Shown one piece after another: positions 30,780-41,073 of a stretch of 64,000 nt of DNA (the stretch's first letter is position 1; each line of letters begins with the position of its first letter). Made by a program: the position numbers and the translations under genes. The notes under the pieces are model-generated. The model did not search any database. It saw nothing but the letters and a program-made list of their open reading frames with translations, and was not told the DNA's origin. Origin of the DNA: Glycomyces sp. YM15 (GTDB taxonomy: Bacteria; Actinomycetota; Actinomycetes; Mycobacteriales; Micromonosporaceae); NCBI RefSeq assembly GCF_016918015.1, contig NZ_JAERMK010000013.1, positions 1 through 64,000 on the forward strand, given 5' to 3'.

Positions 30780-33700
30780 TCAGGCGCTCTCGAAGTCCAC
30801 GCTCGAGGGCTCTTCGTGGGACAGGTCGATCCCCAGCTCCTCGGCCGCGCGGAAGACCTCGTCGTCGCTCTCCGTCATCTGGATGGCCTGCCCGTCGGCG
30901 GACAGCACCTCCACGTTGAGGCAGAGCGACTGGAGCTCCTTGAGCAGCACCTTGAACGATTCCGGAATGCCCGGCTCGGGCACATTCTCGCCCTTGACGA
31001 TGGCCTCGTAGACCTTCACGCGGCCCACCACGTCGTCGGACTTGATCGTCAGCAGCTCCTGCAGCGCGTAGGCGGCGCCGTAGGCCTGCATGGCCCAGCA
31101 CTCCATCTCACCGAAGCGCTGGCCGCCGAACTGGGCCTTACCGCCGAGCGGCTGCTGGGTGATCATCGAGTACGGACCGGTCGAGCGCGCGTGGATCTTG
31201 TCGTCGACCATGTGGTTCAGCTTCAAGATGTACATGTAGCCGACCGAGATCGGGTCCGGGAACGGCTCGCCGGAGCGGCCGTCGAACAGCTGCGCCTTGC
31301 CCGTCGGGGCGACCATGCGCTGGCCGTCGCGGTTGGGGAGCGTGCTCGCCAGGACGCCCGTGACCTCCTCGGGGTGCGCACCGTCGAACACGGGCGTGCC
31401 CACCTTGGAGTTCGCCGGGGCCTCGTCGGCGCCGATGGCCTTGAGGGCCTGCTGCCAGGCCTCGTCGAAGCCCTCCAGCTTCCAGCCGGTCTTGGCAGCC
31501 CACCCGAGGTGGACCTCCAGTACCTGGCCGATGTTCATACGGCCCGGCACACCCAGCGGGTTGAGCAGGATGTCGACCGGCGTGCCGTCCGGCAGGAACG
31601 GCATGTCCTCCTGCGGCACCACCTTGGAGATGACGCCCTTGTTGCCGTGGCGGCCGGCGAGCTTGTCGCCGACGCCGATCTTGCGCTTCTGGGCGATGTA
31701 GACCCGGACCATCTCGTTGACGCCCGGGGACAGCTCGTCGCCGTCCTCGCGCGAGAAGGTGCGGACGCCGATGACCGTGCCGGCCTCGCCGTGCGGGACC
31801 TTCAGCGACGTGTCGCGGACCTCGCGGGCCTTCTCACCGAAGATCGCGCGCAGCAGCCGCTCCTCCGGGGTCAGCTCGGTCTCGCCCTTGGGCGTGACCT
31901 TGCCGACGAGGATGTCGCCGTCCTCGACCTCGGCACCGATGCGGATGATGCCGCGGTCGTCGAGGTCGGAGAGCATCTCCTCGCCGACGTTCGGGATGTC
32001 GCGGGTGATCTCCTCCGGACCCAGCTTGGTGTCGCGGGCGTCGACCTCGTGCTCGTCGATGTGGATCGAGGTGAGCACGTCCTCTTCGACCAGGCGCGAG
32101 GAGAGCACGATGGCGTCCTCGAAGTTCTGGCCCTCCCAGGTGGTGAACGCGACGAGCAGGTTCTTGCCCAGCGCCATCTCGCCCTTGTCCGTGGACGGAC
32201 CGTCGGCGATCGGCTGGCCGGCCTCGACACGCTGGCCCTCGGTGACGAGGGGCACCTGGTTGATGCACGAGCCCGCGTTCGAACGGCGGAACTTGTGCAG
32301 CAGATAGGTGCGGCGCATGCCGTTGTCCTGCGCGATGGTGATGTAGTCGGCGCTGGAGTCCTCGACGAGGCCGTCGGCCTCGGCGACGACCACGTCGCCG
32401 GCGTCGACCGCGGCGCGGTACTCCATGCCGGTGCCCACCAGCGGCGAGTCCGTCTTGATGAGCGGCACGGCCTGGCGCTGCATGTTCGCGCCCATGAGGG
32501 CGCGGTTCGCGTCGTCGTGCTCGAGGAACGGCACCAGCGCGGTGGCGACCGAGGTCATCTGGCGCGGCGAGACGTCCATGAAGTCGATCTCGTCGGCGGT
32601 CAGGAGCTCGGCCTCGCCGCCGCGGCCGCGGGCGAGGACCTGCGCGTCGATGAACGAGCCGTCCTCGTTCAGCAGCTGGTTCGCCTGGGCGATGGTGAAG
32701 CGGTCCTCTTCATCGGCCGTCAGGTACTGGATGTCGTCGGTGACCTTGCCGTCGACGACCTTCCGGTACGGCGTCTCGATGAAGCCGAACGGGTTGACGC
32801 GCGCGAAGGTCGACATCGCGCCGATGAGGCCGATGTTCGGGCCTTCGGGCGTCTCGATCGGGCACATGCGGCCGTAGTGCGACGGGTGCACGTCGCGCAC
32901 GTCCATGGCGGCGCGGTCTCGCGAGAGACCGCCCGGGCCGAGCGCCGAGAGGCGGCGGCGGTGGGTCAGACCCGTGATCGGGTTGACCTGGTCCATGAAC
33001 TGCGACAGCTGCGAGGTGCCGAAGAACTCCTTGATCGCGGCCACCACGGGGCGGATGTTGATCAGGGTCTGCGGCGTGATCGCCTCGACGTCCTGGGTCG
33101 TCATGCGCTCGCGCACGACGCGCTCCATGCGGGAGAGGCCCACCCGGATCTGGTTCTGGATGAGCTCGCCGACGGTGCGCAGGCGGCGGTTGCCGAAGTG
33201 GTCGATGTCGTCGGGGCCGTAACCCGGCTCGGCCGAGTGCAGGCGCAGCATGAACTCGATCGTCGCGGCCAGGTCGTCCTCGGTGAGCACGCCCGTGGAG
33301 ATCGGCGAGTCGAGGCCGAACTTCTTGTTGACCTTGTAGCGGCCGACCTTCGCGAGGTCGTAGCGCTTCTTGTTGAAGAACAGGTTCTCCAGCAGCGACT
33401 GCGCGTTGTCCTTCGTCGGCGGCTCGCCCGGACGGAGCTTGCGGTAGATGTCGAGCAGCGCCTCGTCCTGCGAGTTGATGGTGTCCTTTTCCAAGGTCGT
33501 CATCATGAGCTCGGACCAGCCGAAGCGCTCGCGGATGCGGTCGTTGTCCCAGCCGATCGCCTTCAGCAGCACGGTGACGGCCTGGCGGCGCTTGCGGTCC
33601 ACGCGCACGCCGACGGTCTCGCGCTTGTCGATGTCGAACTCGAGCCAGGCGCCGCGGCCGGGAATGACCTTGGCGCTGGTGAGGTCGCGGTCGGAGGTCT

Positions 33701-34211
33701 TGTCGGGCTGCTTGTCGAAGTACACGCCGGGCGAACGGACGAGCTGCGAGACGACCACGCGCTCGGTGCCGTTGATGATGAAGGTGCCCTTGGGGGTCAT
33801 CATGGGGAAGTCGCCCATGAAGACCGTCTGGCTCTTGATCTCGCCGGTGGTGTGGTTGATGAACTCCGCCGTGACGAACAGCGGGGCGCAGTAGGTGAGG
33901 TCCTTCTCGCGGCACTCCTCGATGGGGGCCTTGACCTCGTCGAAGCGAGGGTTGGAGAAGGACAGGCTCATGGTGCCCGAGAAGTCCTCGATCGGGCTGA
34001 TCTCCTCGAGGATCTCGTCGAGGCCGCTCACCGCTTCCTCGCCCACGCGGGCGCGGTAGGCCTCGTTGCCGACGAGCCAGTCGAACGAGTCGGTCTGGAG
34101 CGCCAGAAGGTTCGGGACTTCGAGTTTCTCTTCGATCCTGCCGAACGAGATACGGCGAGGTGCGTGCTTGCTCTTGCTGGAGCTGGTCTTGCCAGTGCGG
34201 GAAGCTGCCAA
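30780..34211 (-). CDS. rpoB: RNA polymerase subunit beta
   Basis: 1143 aa. It starts with TTG ([12 protein letters not shown]), as rpoB does in Streptomyces, with GGAAGGA about 6 nt upstream. The rifampicin region reads [20 protein letters not shown] then [17 protein letters not shown]; His-526 and Ser-531 (E. coli numbers) are normal, but position 518 is Val instead of the usual Asn. The C-terminal clamp connector ([20 protein letters not shown]) is intact. Confidence 0.98.
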   Translation of the reverse strand: MAASRTGKTSSSKSKHAPRRISFGRIEEKLEVPNLLALQTDSFDWLVGNEAYRARVGEEAVSGLDEILEEISPIEDFSGTMSLSFSNPRFDEVKAPIEECREKDLTYCAPLFVTAEFINHTTGEIKSQTVFMGDFPMMTPKGTFIINGTERVVVSQLVRSPGVYFDKQPDKTSDRDLTSAKVIPGRGAWLEFDIDKRETVGVRVDRKRRQAVTVLLKAIGWDNDRIRERFGWSELMMTTLEKDTINSQDEALLDIYRKLRPGEPPTKDNAQSLLENLFFNKKRYDLAKVGRYKVNKKFGLDSPISTGVLTEDDLAATIEFMLRLHSAEPGYGPDDIDHFGNRRLRTVGELIQNQIRVGLSRMERVVRERMTTQDVEAITPQTLINIRPVVAAIKEFFGTSQLSQFMDQVNPITGLTHRRRLSALGPGGLSRDRAAMDVRDVHPSHYGRMCPIETPEGPNIGLIGAMSTFARVNPFGFIETPYRKVVDGKVTDDIQYLTADEEDRFTIAQANQLLNEDGSFIDAQVLARGRGGEAELLTADEIDFMDVSPRQMTSVATALVPFLEHDDANRALMGANMQRQAVPLIKTDSPLVGTGMEYRAAVDAGDVVVAEADGLVEDSSADYITIAQDNGMRRTYLLHKFRRSNAGSCINQVPLVTEGQRVEAGQPIADGPSTDKGEMALGKNLLVAFTTWEGQNFEDAIVLSSRLVEEDVLTSIHIDEHEVDARDTKLGPEEITRDIPNVGEEMLSDLDDRGIIRIGAEVEDGDILVGKVTPKGETELTPEERLLRAIFGEKAREVRDTSLKVPHGEAGTVIGVRTFSREDGDELSPGVNEMVRVYIAQKRKIGVGDKLAGRHGNKGVISKVVPQEDMPFLPDGTPVDILLNPLGVPGRMNIGQVLEVHLGWAAKTGWKLEGFDEAWQQALKAIGADEAPANSKVGTPVFDGAHPEEVTGVLASTLPNRDGQRMVAPTGKAQLFDGRSGEPFPDPISVGYMYILKLNHMVDDKIHARSTGPYSMITQQPLGGKAQFGGQRFGEMECWAMQAYGAAYALQELLTIKSDDVVGRVKVYEAIVKGENVPEPGIPESFKVLLKELQSLCLNVEVLSADGQAIQMTESDDEVFRAAEELGIDLSHEEPSSVDFESA

Positions 34212-34426
34212 GATTCGTCCTTCCGAGGACCTGATTGTTACGACGGCCGGCGCATGCCGCAGTCACCGCACCGATGCGGGATAGACGGGGACAGCCGGAG
34301 ACGGGCATCAAATCGAGCCGGAGCAGCCGTAAGTCGGCGTCCATCGTCGGTCGATTGCCTGGAATCCCCACCGTCCACCGACCCTCACCGCGTCAAGAAG
34401 GCGTGAAGGAGGCAGCGCAAATTAAT

Positions 34427-34455
34427 AGCTTAATGTACGCTCCGGCAAGTGTCAA
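34427..34455 (-). promoter_or_regulatory. promoter of rpoBC
   Basis: Minus-strand TTGACA (34455-34450), 17-bp spacer, TAAGCT (34432-34427). Start near 34420 gives a leader of about 208 nt to the rpoB TTG. Together with the terminator after rplL this separates rpoBC from the rplJL unit. Confidence 0.75.
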
Positions 34456-35122
34456 CTTCCCCACCGGGTAGTGGGGTAAGGGGTGACGACAATCTCTCCC
34501 GCTGCCGAAGTTCCTTCCGTACATCGCTCCGAGTACCGGTTCGCACGCTCCCCGGGACCGTCCTGCCTTTCGAGCCGCCCCGCGGCGGCCCCGCTGCGCT
34601 TCGTCCGCGGTGCCGGGACGGCCCGGTGGGGGCGGACGTTGCGCGCGCCACGCAGTGGCGCTTGAGGAACTAGTTTGCAGGATCAAGTCACAGTTCGTCA
34701 AGTCAGGCGTCTAATTCGCCCGGATGCGCCCGTTCGGCCCCAGCGCCTGAACCGGCGCTCGCGGCGGGCGCGGCGGGCGCTCGGCGAGCGGGTGAAGCCC
34801 AGCACAGCGAGGGCGCGGACGGCTGCCGGGGGCCGGGCGCGAGGGCGATGGACGGCCGTTGCAAAGGGACGCACAAGCTCTCGAGCCCGGGCGTGTCGCG
34901 CGACAGCGGCGCGCGGTCGGGTGGCGGCGGATTCGACGTGCCGGGGGGCGAACCGCTGCGGAGCGGTCGCCGCGGCCCGGTTCGGTGCGGGCGCGGGACG
35001 CCTCTGCGTCGCCTGCCGCCGGTGTCGGAGCGCTCGCGCGTTCCGGCGCCCGGCCGCAATGCGGCGTCCCGGCCGCACACCTCGGCGGAGGGCCCGCGAA
35101 CAGGCCGACCGCCTCGCCTTGT
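34456..35122. other. GC-rich interval upstream of rpoBC
   Basis: No gene supported. Most of 34720-35120 reads as Arg/Ala/Pro-rich translation in every frame, typical of non-coding GC-rich DNA. Around 34660-34715 there is a less GC-rich patch with TTGACG on the minus strand (34701-34696) that could belong to a distal rpoB promoter, but no matching -10 is clear. Confidence 0.4.
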
Positions 35123-35422
35123 TCAACGAGCGGGCGCCGCGAAGGTGACGCGGTCTCGGCTGCGGGCTCGTGCCCAGCCTTCGATGGCGCCTTGGGCGTG
35201 CTCGATGGCCGCGCGCAGGTCGTCCCTGGAGGCGTACGGCTCCTCGTCCATGGAGAGGAACCGATCGAGCTGGACCTGATGGTGGGCGGCCTCGCGGCAG
35301 CCGGTGCTCTCGGCGCAGTCGCGGCGCCCGACGGCCATGCCGATCCCGTAGGCCTCCCGGCGCCTCGATGCCGTCCGGCGCTCGGGCACGCTGCCGGGCT
35401 CGACCACGAGGCCGTCCTCCAC
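35123..35422 (-). CDS. possible small hypothetical protein
   Basis: 99 aa if started at GTG 35422. The C-terminal half looks protein-like (LDRFLSMDEEPYASRDDLRA then AIEHAQGAIEGWARARSRDR, an amphipathic acidic/basic helix). The N-terminal half is less convincing, no ribosome binding site is visible, and the antisense strand is open too. I do not recognise a family. It may be a real small gene or a decayed remnant. Confidence 0.3.
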   Translation of the reverse strand: MEDGLVVEPGSVPERRTASRRREAYGIGMAVGRRDCAESTGCREAAHHQVQLDRFLSMDEEPYASRDDLRAAIEHAQGAIEGWARARSRDRVTFAAPAR

Positions 35423-35598
35423 TGCGATGATCGGCGGCGACCGCCGCCGCCGTGGAGGGGAAGAGGACCGGGAGTCGCCCGAGGGTTTTCGGTGCCGCGT
35501 ATCGGCATTGCGTCGCGCGGCGAGGATACGAGGGCGGCCCGGGTCGCGCCCCATCTGCGCAACCCGGGCCTTTTCTTCCCCGATGGAGAGGTGGCTTG

Positions 35599-36882
35599 TT
35601 ATTCGATGAGCTCCTGCGCCTTGGAGATGGCGTTCCTCATCTCTTCCTGCCAGGCGTACACGTCTTCCTCGATGGCGGTGTAGGCCTTGATGTGCGCTTC
35701 GTCGTAGGCCTTCTCGGAGGCGTCGGCGTAGCCGACCTCCTCGCCGCACTCGGAGAAGTCGACGGCCGTCTGGATCTCGAAGGCCTTCCACTCCTCATAC
35801 GAGTCGCCGGCGGTCTCGGGGATCGGCGGGAGCTCCGTGTCGGAGTCGCCGCCCATCATCATCTCCCGCTCGTCCTCGCTGGCGTTCTGGTAGTAGAGGG
35901 AACCGAAGAACTCCCAGATGGGCATGCTGTTGTACTCGGTGAACTCCCAGCCCTCGTATCCGCGGCCGGCGATGCAGTCGATGAACTCCAGCTGCAGGTC
36001 CGACATCGCGGCGGCGTAGTCGGCCTCGATGTCCTCCCACATGCTCTCCTCGGTGTCCCCGTAAGCCGGGTTGCGCGGGCGGTACTCCCAGTACGTGTAG
36101 GTCTCGGACCCGCCGTCTTCGCTCTCCCAGCTCTCCTCGACCATCTTGGGCTCGCCGTAGAGCGCCTCGATCATCTCGAGCTGGCAGCCGCCCGGTTTGG
36201 GCTCCTCCCAGCTCTCCTCTTCCTCGACGATGATCTCGCCCTCGTCTTCGGCGGCATCTTCATCGAGCTCGGCGAGCTCCTCCTCGGTGAGCTCCTCATC
36301 GGAGAATTCCTCCTCGGCCTCCATGGAGCCGACGTAGTCCTCGCGTGAGCCCCAGCTGTACTCGGCGTACGCCTCGCCCTGATAGGCGACGTACCAGTCG
36401 TACTGCTCCTCAGGGGTGAGCGCGTCCCAGTCGGAGGAGTCGGGCTCCTCCCAGTCGCCCTCCTCCTCTTCCCACTTCTCCTCTTGAGCGGTGTAGTAGT
36501 CCTCGCTCGCGGGGTCCTCGTAGCCTTCTTCGGAGTTCGCCCACTGGCCGAATCCCCATTCCTTCGCCTCTTCGGCGGGAAGGAGGAATTCCTCGTGGGC
36601 GTAGCCGTAGGTGAGGGAGTCCTGTTCCGGCTCTTCGTACGTCTGCATGGCCCACGGTTCGTGGACCGTGTGGCCCTGCTCCTCCAGGCAGTTCTGGACG
36701 ATGCGGAACTCGGCCGCCATGAGCTCGCTCTCGACGCGGCGGCTCTCGTTGAGCATCTCGATGAGGCGTTGCTCATCGGACTTCGCCTCCTCGCCGCCGC
36801 CGATGCCGAGCATTCCGCAGCCGGCGGTCAACGCGAGCACTGTCGCCCCGCCGAGCCCGGCCGCCCATCTCCTTGCGGACAT
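35599..36882 (-). CDS. very acidic lipoprotein of unknown function
   Basis: 427 aa. Signal peptide with lipobox (AAGLGGATVLALTAGC) gives a mature protein anchored outside the membrane. Residues from about 100 to 260 are extremely rich in Glu and aromatic residues (EEKWEEEEGDWEEPDSSDWD; EEEFSDEELTEEELAELDED). Around this are Cys-Gly elements repeated with variation: NCLEEQG, GGCQLEM, DCIAGRGYEGW, ECGEEVGY. Such Cys-x-x-x-x-Gly modules occur in other actinobacterial lipoproteins of unknown role. ATG 36882 is fixed by AAGGAG 8 nt upstream. It lies between rplL and rpoB, an unusual place. Confidence 0.8.
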   Translation of the reverse strand: MSARRWAAGLGGATVLALTAGCGMLGIGGGEEAKSDEQRLIEMLNESRRVESELMAAEFRIVQNCLEEQGHTVHEPWAMQTYEEPEQDSLTYGYAHEEFLLPAEEAKEWGFGQWANSEEGYEDPASEDYYTAQEEKWEEEEGDWEEPDSSDWDALTPEEQYDWYVAYQGEAYAEYSWGSREDYVGSMEAEEEFSDEELTEEELAELDEDAAEDEGEIIVEEEESWEEPKPGGCQLEMIEALYGEPKMVEESWESEDGGSETYTYWEYRPRNPAYGDTEESMWEDIEADYAAAMSDLQLEFIDCIAGRGYEGWEFTEYNSMPIWEFFGSLYYQNASEDEREMMMGGDSDTELPPIPETAGDSYEEWKAFEIQTAVDFSECGEEVGYADASEKAYDEAHIKAYTAIEEDVYAWQEEMRNAISKAQELIE

Positions 36883-36991
36883 CGTCCATCTCCTTGAGTA
36901 CGTGGGTGTGTCTACACGCAAGACGTGGCGATGATCCGGTTTCGTTGCGCCCGGGCGGAACTCTTTCTCAGATTTCTTGCGGGACATAGAA

Positions 36992-37031
36992 GACCGGGTC
37001 CGCGCCGCCTTACGGCGGTGCGGACCCGGTC
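36992..37031 (-). terminator. terminator after rplL
   Basis: GACCGGGTCCGC-GCCGCC pairs with GGCGGT-GCGGACCCGGTC around a 4-nt loop: an 18-bp stem with one G-T pair, 48 bp past the rplL stop codon. Confidence 0.8.
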
Positions 37032-37079
37032 CACGTACAAGGGCTGGGAGGCCCCTTCTTCAAATCACGGAAGTCGCGA

Positions 37080-37457
<378 letters not shown>

Positions 37458-37493
37458 GGTGTGTCCTTTCTTTAAAGTCTCGGGCTAGTGGGG

Positions 37494-38030
37494 TTACTCC
37501 CCACTGGCCGCCTTCTTGTCCTGCAGCGCCGCACCGAGCCGGGCCACCTGCGAGGCAGGGGCGGCGAGCACGGAGGCGGTCTTCTGCGCGGTGGCTTTCA
37601 GCGCGCCGGCGAGCTTGGCCAGGAGCACTTCGCGCGACTCGAGGTCGGCGAGCTTGGTGATCTCATCGACGGTGAGGGGCTTGCCCTCCATGTAACCGCC
37701 CTTGATCACCAGGGCTTCGTGCGACTTGGCGAATGCTCGCAGGCTCTTCGCGGCCTCCACCGGGTCGCCTTCGATGAAGGTGATCGCGGTGGGTCCGACG
37801 AACAGCTCGTCCAGTCCGGTGACACCGGCCTGGTTGGCAGCGCGCTTGGCAAGGGTGTTCTTGGCGACGCGGTAGTGCGTCCCCTCGCCGAGGGAACGCC
37901 GCAGCTCGCGGAGTTCTGCAACAGTGAGACCGCGGTACTCGGTGAGCACCGTGGCGTTCGCGTTGGAGAAGTCCTGGGCGAGTTCGGCGATGGCGGTCTG
38001 CTTACCCGCCGGGTATTCCCGTTCAGCCAT
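37494..38030 (-). CDS. rplJ: 50S ribosomal protein L10
   Basis: 178 aa. It binds 23S rRNA through the N-terminal domain ([38 protein letters not shown]) and L7/L12 through its C-terminal helix. ATG 38030 is fixed by GGAGGGAATT just upstream. Preceded by an attenuator-like hairpin in the leader. Confidence 0.97.
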   Translation of the reverse strand: MAEREYPAGKQTAIAELAQDFSNANATVLTEYRGLTVAELRELRRSLGEGTHYRVAKNTLAKRAANQAGVTGLDELFVGPTAITFIEGDPVEAAKSLRAFAKSHEALVIKGGYMEGKPLTVDEITKLADLESREVLLAKLAGALKATAQKTASVLAAPASQVARLGAALQDKKAASGE

Positions 38031-38253
38031 AATTCCCTCCTTTCTCGGCTGATCAATCCTCAACCGTCGCGGAGGCGACAAAAAAGGCGCCCCGCGGGAC
38101 GCCTCATCACTGGGACCTGAGGCCAACTGGGTTGGCCCACACCATGGTCGCTTCGAGTAGTCGCCCTACGTCGGTTCCGGGTGGTTTACAACCGCACGAG
38201 GCGGTAACCGAACGGTCTTTGGGTTGTGGACTCTAAATTAGCACGGGGTGTGA
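38031..38253 (-). promoter_or_regulatory. rplJL leader with attenuator-like terminator (L10 leader type)
   Basis: On the minus strand GGCGTCCC-GC-GGGGCGCC (38103-38086) is directly followed by six T (38085-38080), a textbook intrinsic terminator about 50 nt before the rplJ ATG. Upstream GGCCAACCCAGTTGGCC and further pairs can fold as an L10-binding leader. In several bacteria L10 (with L12) binds such leaders and causes early termination. The folding and the L10 site here are inferred; no clear promoter boxes were found. Confidence 0.6.
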
Positions 38254-38291
38254 ACGTGGCCCCAGCGCAGGAGCCTGCACTGGGGCCACGT
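38254..38291 (-). terminator. terminator after rplA
   Basis: ACGTGGCCCCAG pairs exactly with CTGGGGCCACGT, and inner GCAGG/CCTGC extends the stem, with an AG loop. It lies 15 bp past the rplA stop codon. Confidence 0.85.
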
Positions 38292-38306
38292 CACACCTTG
38301 CGGCGC

Positions 38307-39002
38307 TTACTTGATCTTGACCGCCTGCGGGTCGACCGGGATGCCCGGGCCCATGGTGGTGGAGATCGTCGCCTTCTTGAGGTACACGCCCTTGGAGCTG
38401 GCGGGCTTCAGGCGCTGCACCTCTTCGAGGGCGGCGCTGTAGTTCTCGGCGAGCTGCTCAGCGGTGAAGCTGGTCTTGCCGATCGGCAGGTGCAGGTTCG
38501 CGTGCTTGTCGACGCGGAACGAGATCTTGCCGGCCTTGATCTCCGAGACGGCCTTGGCGACGTCGGGAGTGACGGTGCCGGTCTTCGGGTTCGGCATGAG
38601 ACCGCGCGGGCCCAGGATGCGCGCGATCCGGCCGATCTTGGCCATCTGGTCGGGCGTGGCGACGGCGGCGTCGAAGTCGAGCCAGCCTTCGGAGATCCGC
38701 TTGACGAGCTCGTCGGAGCCGACTTCGTCGGCACCGGCGGCGACGGCGGCCTCGGCCTTGTCGCCCTCGGCGAAGACGATGACGCGGACGGTCTTGCCCG
38801 TGCCGTGGGGCAGGGAGACGGTGCCGCGGACGAGCTGGTCGGCCTGACGCGGGTCGACGCCGAGTCGAAGGGACACTTCAACGGTGGCGTCGAACTTGGT
38901 CGGCGAGGTCTCCTTCGCGAGCCCGGTCGCCTCGGCGGGCGCGTAGAGCTGCGTGCGGTCGACCTTCTTGGCGAGGTCGGTGTACTTCTTGCTGCGCTTC
39001 AT
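38307..39002 (-). CDS. rplA: 50S ribosomal protein L1
   Basis: 231 aa, mobile L1 stalk at the E site. [20 protein letters not shown] at the start, [20 protein letters not shown] in the middle. AAGGATGG before ATG 39002 fixes the start. L1 often represses the L11-L1 mRNA. 106 bp separates it from rplK. Confidence 0.97.
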   Translation of the reverse strand: MKRSKKYTDLAKKVDRTQLYAPAEATGLAKETSPTKFDATVEVSLRLGVDPRQADQLVRGTVSLPHGTGKTVRVIVFAEGDKAEAAVAAGADEVGSDELVKRISEGWLDFDAAVATPDQMAKIGRIARILGPRGLMPNPKTGTVTPDVAKAVSEIKAGKISFRVDKHANLHLPIGKTSFTAEQLAENYSAALEEVQRLKPASSKGVYLKKATISTTMGPGIPVDPQAVKIK

Positions 39003-39108
39003 GTTCCATCCTTCGGATGTCGTGGTGAGGGCGGGCGCGCGCCCTTCCACTGGGTTGGTCTGGGTGACGCCGAGCTGGTCGGCGGCCTGACGTGCCTACT
39101 CGACGGTG

Positions 39109-39537
39109 CTATTCGACCGTGATGCCCATGGAGCGGGCGGTGCCCGCGACGATGAGCGACGCGGCGTCGAGGTCGTTGGCGTTGAGGTCGGGGAGCTTCT
39201 TCTCCGCGATCTCGCGCACCTGGGCCTGGGTCACCTTGCCGACCTTGACGCGGTGGGGCTCGCCGGAGCCCTTCGCGACACCGGCGGCCTTGAGCAGGAG
39301 CTTCGCGGCCGGCGGGGTCTTGAGGACGAACGTGAACGAACGGTCCTCGTACACCGTGATCTCAGCGGGGAGGACTTCGCCGCGCTGGGATTCGGTGGCC
39401 GCGTTGTAGGCCTTGCAGAACTCCATGATGTTGACGCCGTGCTGGCCGAGGGCGGGACCCACCGGCGGGGCCGGGGTGGCCTGGCCACCCGCGAGCTCCA
39501 GCTTGAACGTCACAACGGCCTTCTTGTTGGGAGCCAT
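39109..39537 (-). CDS. rplK: 50S ribosomal protein L11
   Basis: 142 aa. [20 protein letters not shown] with the Pro residues of the thiostrepton site, [20 protein letters not shown] and [20 protein letters not shown] are diagnostic. It binds the 1070 region of 23S rRNA and relays to RelA. The 180-bp spacer before it contains a 7-bp hairpin (39599-39618) that may end nusG transcription. Confidence 0.98.
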   Translation of the reverse strand: MAPNKKAVVTFKLELAGGQATPAPPVGPALGQHGVNIMEFCKAYNAATESQRGEVLPAEITVYEDRSFTFVLKTPPAAKLLLKAAGVAKGSGEPHRVKVGKVTQAQVREIAEKKLPDLNANDLDAASLIVAGTARSMGITVE

Positions 39538-39718
39538 CGTGTCCTTCTCTTGATCCTGGGCTAACTTACGGCTCGCAAGCTTCGCCGTGGTTGGCTTTGC
39601 GGGGATCGACTTCCCCGCCTTCCATGCGCGCGCACGCCAGCGGCCTGCGCGCAACTCATCCAGGGTACTCGCCCAGGTGGCGGGCACTCTGAAGGAGGTA
39701 TGTGACCTGTAGCTCGTG

Positions 39719-40453
39719 CTACAGCTTCGAGACCTGGTTGAAGTTGAGCTCGACCGGGGTCTCGCGGCCGAAGATCGAGACGAGCACCTTGAGCTTCTGC
39801 TGCTCGGCGTTGATCTCGGCGATGGTGGCCGGCATGGAGGCGAAGGCGCCGTCCACGACGGTGACGGACTCGCCCTCGGTGAAGTCGACCTTGATGTCGA
39901 CGTCGCCGCCGCCGGTCTCCGCCTGGGCCTCGTCCTTGGGCTTCTGCTCCGGCGGGAGCAGCCACTGGATGACCTCGTCGAGCGGGAGCGGGCTGGGCCG
40001 GTCGGTGCGGTCGACGACGCCGACGAAGCCGGTCACGCCGGGCGTGTTGCGCACGACCGAGTAGGACTCGGGGGTCATCTCCATGCGGACGAGCACATAG
40101 CTGGGGAAGACCTTGGCCTCCACCTTCGAGCGCTTGCCGTTCTTGATCTCCACCTCGGTGTGGGTGGGGACCTCGATCTGGTAGATGAAGTCCTCCATGT
40201 CGAAGGACTGGATCCGGTTCTCCAGGTTGGAGCGCACCCGGTTCTCGAAGCCGGCGTACGAGTGCAGCACGTACCACTCGCCGGGCGCGAAGCGCAGTTT
40301 GGCGCGCAGCGCCTCCGCCGGGTCGACCTCGGGCTCGCCGGTCGCGGCGTCCTCGTCGATCTCCGGCTCCGCGTCGACGTCCGCAGCCTGCGCCGCGGCA
40401 GCCTGCGCCGCGACCTCGTTCTTCAGGGCCTCGTCGAACTCAGACACGCTCAA
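39719..40453 (-). CDS. nusG: transcription elongation factor NusG
   Basis: 244 aa. A long acidic N-terminal extension of about 55 residues, common in actinobacteria, precedes the NGN domain ([47 protein letters not shown]) and the KOW domain ([20 protein letters not shown]). It links RNA polymerase to Rho or to S10. Start is TTG 40453 or GTG 40447; ribosome binding signals do not decide. Confidence 0.95.
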   Translation of the reverse strand: MSVSEFDEALKNEVAAQAAAAQAADVDAEPEIDEDAATGEPEVDPAEALRAKLRFAPGEWYVLHSYAGFENRVRSNLENRIQSFDMEDFIYQIEVPTHTEVEIKNGKRSKVEAKVFPSYVLVRMEMTPESYSVVRNTPGVTGFVGVVDRTDRPSPLPLDEVIQWLLPPEQKPKDEAQAETGGGDVDIKVDFTEGESVTVVDGAFASMPATIAEINAEQQKLKVLVSIFGRETPVELNFNQVSKL

Positions 40454-40578
40454 CTCTCATTCCGGCTCGACCTCGCAACGGCGAGGTACTGCGACTGAAC
40501 ATTCTCTACGACGGTGCTCTCTTGACCGGCCCGGTTCTCGACCGGATGCTCGGATATGGCGATCCCCGCCTGTGAAGT

Positions 40579-40603
40579 CGCGCGCCGGCGGAACCGGCGC
40601 GCG
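40579..40603 (-). terminator. hairpin between secE and nusG
   Basis: CGCGCGCCGG and its complement make a 10-bp stem with loop CGGAA (plus strand) in the 264-bp secE-nusG spacer. Such a gap and hairpin suggest that nusG is at least partly transcribed on its own. Confidence 0.55.
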
Positions 40604-40717
40604 TCATACCACTAGGGTAGCCGCTCCGGAGGGCGGCGCATCTCAGGCACCGGCGAACCGGCGCAGGTCACGCATTCCGCCCGCCGCGGCGAAGGCCGGG
40701 ACGGACGGGCGGGGGTC

Positions 40718-40999
40718 CTAGGATCCGGCGCCGAAGGCCCGGCGGACGAGGTCGCCGAAGAGCAGGTCGAGGCCGCCGATGTAGGCCATCACGATGCCGA
40801 CGAAGACCATCACCACGATCGAGTAGGTGATGAGCTGGCGGCGGGTCGGGTAGACGACCTTGCGCAGCTGCTCGACGACCTCTTTGAGGAAGCGGCCGAG
40901 GCGCTTCACGGGGTTGCGGGAAACGGTCTTCTCGCCTTGCTTGCGCGTGGGACGACCCTTGTCAGCGGTCGCATCGGAGCGGCTCGTGTCGTCGGCCAC
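40718..40999 (-). CDS. secE: preprotein translocase subunit SecE
   Basis: 93 aa. A charged N-terminus with the conserved amphipathic KRLGRFLKEVVEQLRKVVYP, then one membrane helix (LITYSIVVMVFVGIVMAYIG). It clamps SecY; secY itself is not in the window. GTG 40999 has GGAGGAAG upstream. The tRNA-Trp gene often found before secE is absent here. Confidence 0.95.
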   Translation of the reverse strand: MADDTSRSDATADKGRPTRKQGEKTVSRNPVKRLGRFLKEVVEQLRKVVYPTRRQLITYSIVVMVFVGIVMAYIGGLDLLFGDLVRRAFGAGS

Positions 41000-41044
41000 G
41001 TCGGCTTCCTCCAGGGTTCGTCTGATCGGGGCGGTCAGGCTAGC

Positions 41045-41073
41045 AGCATACCGGAGCCGTATAACACGTCACT
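41045..41073 (-). promoter_or_regulatory. candidate promoter of secE
   Basis: Minus-strand AGTGAC (41073-41068), 17-bp spacer, TATGCT (41050-41045). The -10 is strong, the -35 partial. Start near 41038 leaves a leader of about 39 nt. Confidence 0.55.

Noticed and set aside
34393-34701. Minus-strand frame of about 100 codons upstream of rpoB
   Set aside because: It spans the rpoBC -35/-10 boxes, has no ribosome binding site and its translation has no protein character.
41000-41071. Possible tRNA-Trp gene upstream of secE
   Set aside because: The usual place was checked; no cloverleaf, T-loop GTTCGA or CCA anticodon arm is present. No tRNA was recognised elsewhere in the window.
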